The notes under the pieces were generated by a model, which was not told where the DNA came from, did no database searches, and saw nothing but the letters and a program-made list of their open reading frames with translations. Positions 6,082-10,415 of a stretch of 10,415 bases of DNA are shown one piece after another (position 1 is the first letter of the stretch; each line of letters opens with the position of its first letter). Origin of the DNA: Desulforudis sp. (lineage in GTDB: Bacteria > Bacillota > Desulfotomaculia > Desulfotomaculales > Desulforudaceae); NCBI GenBank assembly GCA_014859075.1, contig JACUUW010000055.1, positions 1 through 10,415 of the forward strand, read 5' to 3'. The translations under genes were made by a program, and so were the position numbers.

Positions 6082-6109
6082 AAGCGGGGCCGGCTTTCCG
6101 GCCCCGCTT
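6082..6109 (-). terminator. Strong hairpin terminating the HAD-comFB-UPF0182 run
   Basis: A perfect 12-bp stem (AAGCGGGGCCGG with its complement) has a 4-base loop and begins 17 bases after the UPF0182 stop codon. The minus-strand tail after the stem is short on T (CACTTGG). It separates two codirectional runs; a stem this stable at a gene end is best read as a terminator or a 3'-end stabiliser. Confidence 0.7.
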
Positions 6110-6126
6110 TCAAATCGGGTCACGGC

Positions 6127-8868
6127 CTAATCGGTCGTCCGCGCCAGTTCCTCGAGGATCCGGCCCACTTCCTCAACAGCCCGGCCGTAGCCGCTCCAGT
6201 CGCCCTCGCGGAGCCGTTCCTGCGCCCGCGCGTACTCGCGGCCGGCCTCTTCGATCAACTCGGCCACGGTGCGGTCCAGACCGGCGTCCACGGGTAGTTC
6301 TCCCTCAAGCTCCGGCGGCGCCGGCGGCGCGGCCGGGTCGCCCGGTTTGCCGAACATGGCGGCCAGCGCCCGCGGCAGGTCGGGCTCAAACACCACCCGG
6401 TCGCCGTGCACCAGCACCACCCGGCGGAGCTCCGGCATCCGGCTCTGCTCGGCCTGGAGGTAAATCGGCTCGATGTACAGGAGACTGTCCTCAATCGGGA
6501 TGCAGAGCAGGTTGCCCCGGATCACGGTGGACCCCCGGTTCTCCCACAGCGTCAACTGCTGGGAGATGTACTGGTCCTGGTTGATACGGGCCTCGACCTG
6601 CATCGGGCCGTACACCAGGCTCTGCTTCGGCATCTCAAACACCAAGAGATTGCCGTACTGGTCGCCGTCCGAACGGGCGGCCATCCAGCCGATCATGTTT
6701 TTCCGGCCCTGCGGCGTGAAGGGCATGATCAGCGTGAACTCCGGTTCATCCTCGCCCGGCAGCCGGATAATGGTGTAGTATGGCTCCATGGGGCGCTCGT
6801 CGCGCCCGAAGATCTCGGTCGGCAGGTTCCACTTGTCCTCCCGGTTGTAGAACACGTGCGGATTCTGCATGTGGTACGTCGTATACAAATTGGCCTGGGC
6901 CTTGAACAGGTCCACCGGATAGCGGACGTGCGCCCGCAGGCCCTCCGGCATGGCGTCCAGATCCTGGAACATATCCGGAAAGATCTTTCCGAAGGTCCGG
7001 ATGATCGGGTCGTCGGGCTCGGCCACGTAAAAATCGACCTCGCCGGTGTAAGCGTCGACCACGACCTTCACCGAGTTCCGGATGTAGTTGTCACGGCCCT
7101 GGAACGGTTCCGCGTACGGAAACATGTTCGTCGTTGTGTAAGCGTCCCACAGCCAGAACAGCTTCCCGTCGTTCACCACGATGTACGGGTCCTGGTCAAA
7201 CCGGAGGAACGGGGCGAGCTTGGGGACCCGCTCCCAGATGTTCCGGTAATACTGGATCAGGCTGTCCGGCCGTACGTCGGTCGACAACAGCAGCTTGTAG
7301 TCCGACAGGGACAGCGCGAACACGGCCTGTTTCAAGAACGAACCCAGTTCCACCCCGCTGTCGGCCGCGTAGGTGGTGTGGACGTTCGCGTCACCTTCCG
7401 GGTAGTTGAATTCCAACTGGTTGGTCCGGACGATAACGTAGTCGTCGGTCGCCTCGCCGAAGTAGATCTCAGGCTGTTCCAGGCGCAGGTCGGTCTCGGT
7501 GGCCGGCGGGATGTCCTTGAGCAGAAACACCGGCATGCCCTCGCTGGACACCTCGTTCACCGGGCTCATGGCCACCCCGTAGCCGTGGGTGTACACCAGC
7601 CGCTCGTTGACCCAGGTCTTGGCCTGCTCCGGCAGGTCCTGCTGCTCCAATTCCCGGGCGGCCAGCATGACCTGGCGGTACTCGCCGTCGATGGTGTACC
7701 GGTCGACGTCGACGTCCTTGAACTCATAGTAGGTGCGCATCTGCTGGAGCTGGCTGTAGGTGGCCTTTAACGGCTCCCAGTCCCAGAGGCGGATGTTCTT
7801 CACGGTGCCTTCGTTGGCCTCGATGGCGTCCAGCCCCACCGTGCGCCCGGCCGGAAAACGTTCCTTTTCCACCCGGTCCAGGTTGTACGCCAACCGGGTG
7901 AACTTGATGTTGTGTTCGATGTACGGCAGCTCGCGGTTCAGTTCGTTCGGCTCAACCACGAACTTCTGCAGCACAGCCGGGAAAAGCGAACCCAGGAGCA
8001 GCGAGGTGACGATCAGGCCGCCCACCGCGTATACCATGATCTGCGAACGGCGCATTAAGACGTTGGCAATGACGGCAGCCGCCGCGACCACGGCCAGGAT
8101 CAGGAGCACCCGCAGGGCCAGCAGGGTGGCGTTGATGTCGGTGTACCCCGGCCCGAACACCACACCCCGCGCCGAGTACAGCAGCAGGTACTGCTGCAGC
8201 AGATAGCCCCAGGCCTTCACCAGCAGGACAAACGCCAACAGGCCGGACAGGTGCGCCCGGGCGAAGCTGTTGGCGAACACCGCCTTAAGGCCGCGGAACG
8301 GGTTGGAAATGAAATAAGCCAAGCCCACAAACAGGATACTGATGATACCGGTCCAAAACAGGATGTTGAACAGGAAGATGTGAAACGGCAGAGTGAAGAC
8401 GTAAAAGCCGACGTCCTTGCCAAAGATCGGATCAGCGATCCCGAAGGAAGACGGGTTCAAAAACTTCTGCAGGAGCACCCAGTCCCCGGCCACCGACAGG
8501 GTGAACAGGTAGGCCAGGCCGGCGCTCAACACCAGGAACACTATGGTCAGAATCTTCTTGTTCAGCAATTCTTGCCAGGGCACCGTGTCCATCTGGATCA
8601 CGTTGCCTTCCCGGAGCGTGACGTGACCCTGTTCCAGCACGACCCGCCTGGTCAGCAGCATGTTGGCGAACAGGAACGCAAAAAACGCCAAGCCTACGGC
8701 CACCCGCAGACCGAGGTCGGTCAGCAGGACAGTCAGGAACACGCTGCTGTATCCGAGGGACGAAAACCACAGCCAATCGGTATACAGCCGGGCGCCGCCG
8801 CCCAAAAGCATGAACAAAATTACCAGTGCCGCCGCAACGGCATAAAGAGTCCACCGCCGGGCTCCCAT
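6127..8868 (-). CDS. UPF0182 family large membrane protein, function unknown
   Basis: This 913-residue protein belongs to the UPF0182 / COG1615 family, found in Clostridia, Actinobacteria and Cyanobacteria. It has seven predicted membrane segments in the first 300 residues, at about 7-24, 43-71, 106-126, 161-187, 206-230, 247-270 and 276-300. A large soluble region of some 530 residues follows, probably outside the cytoplasm, and then an acidic, helical C-terminal tail. The family signature DPIFGKDVGFYVFTLPF is at 146-162, and the segment after the last membrane helix has VEPNELNRELPYIEHNI. The chosen ATG at 8868 has AAGGGGG at 8875-8881 with a 6-base spacer. An in-frame TTG directly before it has only 3 bases. 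It ends its run at a strong hairpin. No catalytic motif is visible to me, and the role is unknown. Confidence 0.9.
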   Translation of the reverse strand: MGARRWTLYAVAAALVILFMLLGGGARLYTDWLWFSSLGYSSVFLTVLLTDLGLRVAVGLAFFAFLFANMLLTRRVVLEQGHVTLREGNVIQMDTVPWQELLNKKILTIVFLVLSAGLAYLFTLSVAGDWVLLQKFLNPSSFGIADPIFGKDVGFYVFTLPFHIFLFNILFWTGIISILFVGLAYFISNPFRGLKAVFANSFARAHLSGLLAFVLLVKAWGYLLQQYLLLYSARGVVFGPGYTDINATLLALRVLLILAVVAAAAVIANVLMRRSQIMVYAVGGLIVTSLLLGSLFPAVLQKFVVEPNELNRELPYIEHNIKFTRLAYNLDRVEKERFPAGRTVGLDAIEANEGTVKNIRLWDWEPLKATYSQLQQMRTYYEFKDVDVDRYTIDGEYRQVMLAARELEQQDLPEQAKTWVNERLVYTHGYGVAMSPVNEVSSEGMPVFLLKDIPPATETDLRLEQPEIYFGEATDDYVIVRTNQLEFNYPEGDANVHTTYAADSGVELGSFLKQAVFALSLSDYKLLLSTDVRPDSLIQYYRNIWERVPKLAPFLRFDQDPYIVVNDGKLFWLWDAYTTTNMFPYAEPFQGRDNYIRNSVKVVVDAYTGEVDFYVAEPDDPIIRTFGKIFPDMFQDLDAMPEGLRAHVRYPVDLFKAQANLYTTYHMQNPHVFYNREDKWNLPTEIFGRDERPMEPYYTIIRLPGEDEPEFTLIMPFTPQGRKNMIGWMAARSDGDQYGNLLVFEMPKQSLVYGPMQVEARINQDQYISQQLTLWENRGSTVIRGNLLCIPIEDSLLYIEPIYLQAEQSRMPELRRVVLVHGDRVVFEPDLPRALAAMFGKPGDPAAPPAPPELEGELPVDAGLDRTVAELIEEAGREYARAQERLREGDWSGYGRAVEEVGRILEELARTTD

Positions 8869-8919
8869 CAAATACCCCCTTACAAAAACAAAATAGTCAA
8901 GATGCTCGGCCGGCTGCTT

Positions 8920-9102
8920 CTACCCCACCGGCTTGGTGGGCTTCTGTGACTTGTCGGCCTCGTGCTTCAGCTTTTTGCGGCACAAATCACAGATAGACAC
9001 AGTTTTCCGGGGTTCCGGAGTGAGGAGATCGTCGTCCTCGGTGGTCTCGCACATGTCTTCGACGACAAACATCCGGCCGCAGAGGATGCACCGCTTCTCC
9101 AA
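8920..9102 (-). CDS. Small zinc-ribbon-like protein, unknown function
   Basis: This is a 60-residue protein with two CxxC knuckles, Cys5/Cys8 (CILC) and Cys38/Cys41 (CDLC). The pattern suits one structural zinc ion in a ribbon fold. A fifth Cys (18) lies between them in an acidic stretch, and the last 20 residues are Lys-rich. The TTG start at 9102 is supported by GGAGG at 9111-9115 with an 8-base spacer. It lies 37 bases after comFB and 51 bases before the UPF0182 gene, so it is likely co-transcribed with both. The first half (MEKRCILCGRMFVVEDMC) resembles small Clostridial zinc-ribbon proteins in general layout, but I cannot name a family. It may bind RNA, DNA or a protein partner. The coding evidence is the ribosome site, the spacing and the paired cysteines. 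Confidence 0.72.
   Translation of the reverse strand: MEKRCILCGRMFVVEDMCETTEDDDLLTPEPRKTVSICDLCRKKLKHEADKSQKPTKPVG
8924..8940 (-). promoter_or_regulatory. Hairpin at the 3' end of the zinc-ribbon gene
   Basis: CCCACC and GGTGGG form a 6-bp stem with a 5-base loop inside the last codons (Lys-Pro-Thr-Lys-Pro-Val-Gly) of the zinc-ribbon gene. A T-rich tract (TTTTGTTTTTG on the minus strand, 8883-8893) follows about 30 bases later, too far for a standard terminator. It might partially insulate the UPF0182 gene or be a by-product of the codons. Confidence 0.25.
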
Positions 9103-9139
9103 GTGTCTTCCCTCCCTTTTGTTGACATTCGAAAAACGC

Positions 9140-9415
9140 CTACTGGTGGCGTGGATGTTTATTAACTAGCTCAAATCCGTGAATCAGGCTGGCGATGATC
9201 TCCGCCTTCCCACCGACCCGGCTGAAATCAACCCTAGTAAATATTTCCCCCTTGTCGGTGGCGATATACTTGGCCGGCAGCCGGTTCAGCGCCACGGCCA
9301 GAACGTCTTCACGGCAGCGCCGGCACCCGCAGAGCTCCGGGCGTTGCTTGCGCAGTTGCGCCAACACCTCGTCAAACACCTCTTCCGCGGCTATCTCGGC
9401 GTAGTTCTTCAGCAC
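9140..9415 (-). CDS. comFB: ComFB family protein
   Basis: This is a 91-residue protein, close to the B. subtilis ComFB length. The GTG start at 9415 has AGGAG at 9420-9424 with a 4-base spacer. An upstream extension in this frame overlaps the HAD gene and is low-complexity, so I reject it. The N-terminus MLKNYAEIAAEEVFDEVL is the family's helical start. A cysteine cluster (Cys29, Cys31, Cys34 in LCGCRRC) fits zinc binding, followed by DVLAVALNRLPAKY (37-50), the core ComFB motif. ComFB was named from the B. subtilis competence operon but is dispensable there. Cyanobacterial relatives bind cyclic dinucleotides, so a signalling role is possible here. It lies in a run with a HAD phosphatase and a UPF0182 membrane protein, with no comFA or comFC neighbour in view. 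Confidence 0.85.
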   Translation of the reverse strand: MLKNYAEIAAEEVFDEVLAQLRKQRPELCGCRRCREDVLAVALNRLPAKYIATDKGEIFTRVDFSRVGGKAEIIASLIHGFELVNKHPRHQ

Positions 9416-9450
9416 GAAACTCCTCTCCCCCCTATATCGGCTTAGGCCGG

Positions 9451-9921
9451 CTACCGCCGTAACGTGGCGATCAGGCGGCCCGGTTTCAACAACAGGTCCA
9501 GGCCGTCGTTGATGTCCCGGACGACCACGTCGGCCAGGGCCACCGTTTCGGCGGCCGCGCCCTCGCCGCCCACCACCGCGACGCTCAACCCCGCCACCGC
9601 CAGCATGGGCCCGTCGTTGGCGCCGTTGCCGAAGGCGGCCGTCACGGGTGCCCCCAGCGCCTCCACGAAACCGGCCTTTTCGGGTCCCACCGGGTTTTCC
9701 CCCACCACCGTCACCCGGCATTCGACGTCCCGGCAGGCCTGCTCCACGGTGCCGAAGGTATCGGCGGTGAGCACGTACAACTGGATATCGCGGGCCAGCG
9801 CGTTCAGCCTTTCCGCCACTCCCGGCACCAAGCGCCCGTCGACAGCCAGCGTTCCGTTGAAATCAAAGACCGCGTTCTTGATTTTCAGGACACCCCGGGC
9901 GGGGATATCGAAGGTGGGCAA
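9451..9921 (-). CDS. HAD superfamily phosphatase, soluble P-type ATPase-like (COG4087 type)
   Basis: This 156-residue protein resembles the cytoplasmic phosphorylation core of P-type ATPases without the transmembrane parts. Motif I is DFNGTLA (20-26): nucleophile Asp20, with Asn22 where most HAD phosphatases have the general-acid Asp. Motif II is LTAD (51-54), motif III is Lys82 in GPEKAGF, and motif IV is GNGANDG (98-104). In motif IV Asn99 replaces the usual first Asp and Asp103 is kept. No cap domain is present. The small-molecule or protein substrate is unknown. The TTG start at 9921 is supported by GGAG at 9929-9932, 7 bases upstream. It is the first gene of its run, directly behind a clear promoter and 35 bases before comFB. 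Confidence 0.85.
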   Translation of the reverse strand: MPTFDIPARGVLKIKNAVFDFNGTLAVDGRLVPGVAERLNALARDIQLYVLTADTFGTVEQACRDVECRVTVVGENPVGPEKAGFVEALGAPVTAAFGNGANDGPMLAVAGLSVAVVGGEGAAAETVALADVVVRDINDGLDLLLKPGRLIATLRR

Positions 9922-9963
9922 TTTCCCACTCCTTTCGTCCGGCCGCCGCGCACCGTTACCTTC

Positions 9964-9992
9964 ATTCTAATGAGCACGCCGGACAAAGTCAA
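9964..9992 (-). promoter_or_regulatory. Sigma-A type promoter of the HAD-comFB-UPF0182 run
   Basis: On the minus strand TTGACT (9987-9992) and TAGAAT (9964-9969) are separated by exactly 17 bases. This is a near-consensus housekeeping promoter, lying just after the adk terminator hairpin. The expected transcript start is near 9957, giving a leader of about 35 bases before the TTG start of the HAD gene. Confidence 0.75.
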
Positions 9993-10009
9993 AGCGGTGG
10001 GAAAGTTTC

Positions 10010-10035
10010 AACTCCCGGGGAGAGCCCCGGGAGTT
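10010..10035 (-). terminator. Terminator hairpin after adk
   Basis: A perfect 11-bp stem (AACTCCCGGGG with its complement) has a 4-base loop, 22 bases beyond the adk stop codon. The minus-strand tail (GAAACTTTCCC) is only partly T-rich. Its place between adk and the promoter of the next run supports termination. Confidence 0.75.
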
Positions 10036-10057
10036 TGAGTGTCCGTTATCTGGGGGA

Positions 10058-10415
10058 TTACCGGCCCAGACTCGCCAGTACGTCCTTGGTTACCCTGCCG
10101 ATTTCCTGATCACCGTTGACTTCCTTCAAGAGGTCCTGCTTGCCGTAGTATTCAATGAGGGGCTGGGTCTGGGCTTCGTACACGTCCAGGCGCTGGTTCA
10201 CGGTCGCCTCGGTGTCGTCGCTCCGCTGGTAGAGTTCGCCGCCGCACTTGCCGCACTTGCCTTCTTCCGCCGGCTTGTTGAACAGCACGTGGTAAGTCGC
10301 GCCGCAGGCCCGGCACACCCGGCGGCCGGTCAGGCGGTCCAGGAGCTTACCCCGGGGAACCGCGATGTTCAACACACCGTCCAGCTTGATGCCCATGCCC
10401 GCCAGCGTGGCGTCC
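10058..10415 (-). CDS. adk: Adenylate kinase, C-terminal part (5' end beyond the window)
   Basis: The last 118 residues of adenylate kinase are present; the enzyme interconverts ATP plus AMP with two ADP. The visible part begins in the stretch DATLAGMGIKLDGVL, after the AMP-binding region. The LID domain follows: GRRVCRACGATYHVLFNKP, then GKCGKCGGELYQRSDD. It carries four cysteines (CxxC twice), the zinc-bound LID form common in Gram-positive bacteria and thermophiles. The arginine-bearing ends TGRRVC and NQRLDVYEAQTQPLI match the catalytic Arg region. The gene ends in TAA at 10058 and is followed by a strong hairpin. In Firmicutes adk normally sits in the ribosomal-protein cluster after secY. 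The next gene here is not map or infA, so this is probably the end of that cluster or a rearranged copy. Confidence 0.93.
   Translation of the reverse strand, partial: DATLAGMGIKLDGVLNIAVPRGKLLDRLTGRRVCRACGATYHVLFNKPAEEGKCGKCGGELYQRSDDTEATVNQRLDVYEAQTQPLIEYYGKQDLLKEVNGDQEIGRVTKDVLASLGR

Noticed and set aside
4534..6297. 587-codon open frame on the plus strand opposite the tat genes and pfkA
   Set aside because: It is antisense to genes with clear family motifs, and its translation is low-complexity (Pro, Arg, His, Ala rich) with no recognisable domain. Long antisense frames arise by codon bias in GC-rich genes.
6406..7770. 454-codon open frame on the plus strand opposite the UPF0182 gene
   Set aside because: His/Val/Leu/Gly-rich shadow of the UPF0182 codons, with no motif and no independent ribosome-site argument.
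9416..9721. Upstream extension of the comFB frame to a 193-residue protein
   Set aside because: The extra part is a Gly/Arg-rich out-of-frame reading of the HAD gene. The GTG at 9415 has its own ribosome site and matches the family's length.

Overview
The window looks like a stretch of a GC-rich, probably strictly anaerobic Firmicutes chromosome (class Clostridia, Peptococcaceae-like: the Desulforudis, Desulfotomaculum and Pelotomaculum type). This is an inference from gene content: an LDH-like malate dehydrogenase, a zinc-type adenylate kinase, a ComFB protein, a UPF0182 membrane protein and TatA/TatC. It also fits the strong GGAGG ribosome-binding sites in front of mostly GTG and TTG starts. 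All twelve genes I support that begin inside the window, plus one entering from the right edge, lie on the minus strand. In transcription order the window is therefore read from right to left.

Layout. (1) 10415-10058: the C-terminal part of adenylate kinase (adk), closed by a strong hairpin at 10010-10035. (2) A good sigma-A promoter at 9964-9992 drives a four-gene run. It encodes a small HAD-type soluble P-type-ATPase-like phosphatase, a ComFB protein, a 60-residue four-cysteine zinc-ribbon-like protein, and a 913-residue UPF0182 membrane protein. The run ends at a 12-bp stem hairpin at 6082-6109. (3) A second run, probably started by an extended -10 promoter near 6034, encodes 6-phosphofructokinase (pfkA), three tandem TatA-family proteins, TatC and malate dehydrogenase (mdh). 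It ends at a hairpin at 1966-1984. (4) A 504-base, AT-richer gap (1513-2016) holds no gene I can support. (5) A polytopic membrane protein with GT-C-like features is translationally coupled to the start of a family 2 glycosyltransferase that runs off the left edge.

How it fits together. Run 3 joins two enzymes of central carbon metabolism with what looks like a complete Tat export module: three small pore or receptor-like subunits plus TatC. The most TatB-like of the three small subunits is the first. Run 2 has a possible nucleotide-second-messenger or competence-type protein (ComFB) beside a phosphatase and a large envelope protein of unknown role. Run 5 suggests surface glycan or lipid-linked sugar chemistry.

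I see no mobile element, CRISPR array, tRNA, rRNA or recognised riboswitch. The window is mostly ordinary chromosomal content. The points most worth a second look are the TatB-like third TatA with an unusual C-terminal tail, the almost complete lack of ATG starts, the hybrid phosphofructokinase signature, the HAD protein with asparagines in place of two usual aspartates, and structured leaders ahead of tatC and in the 504-base gap.
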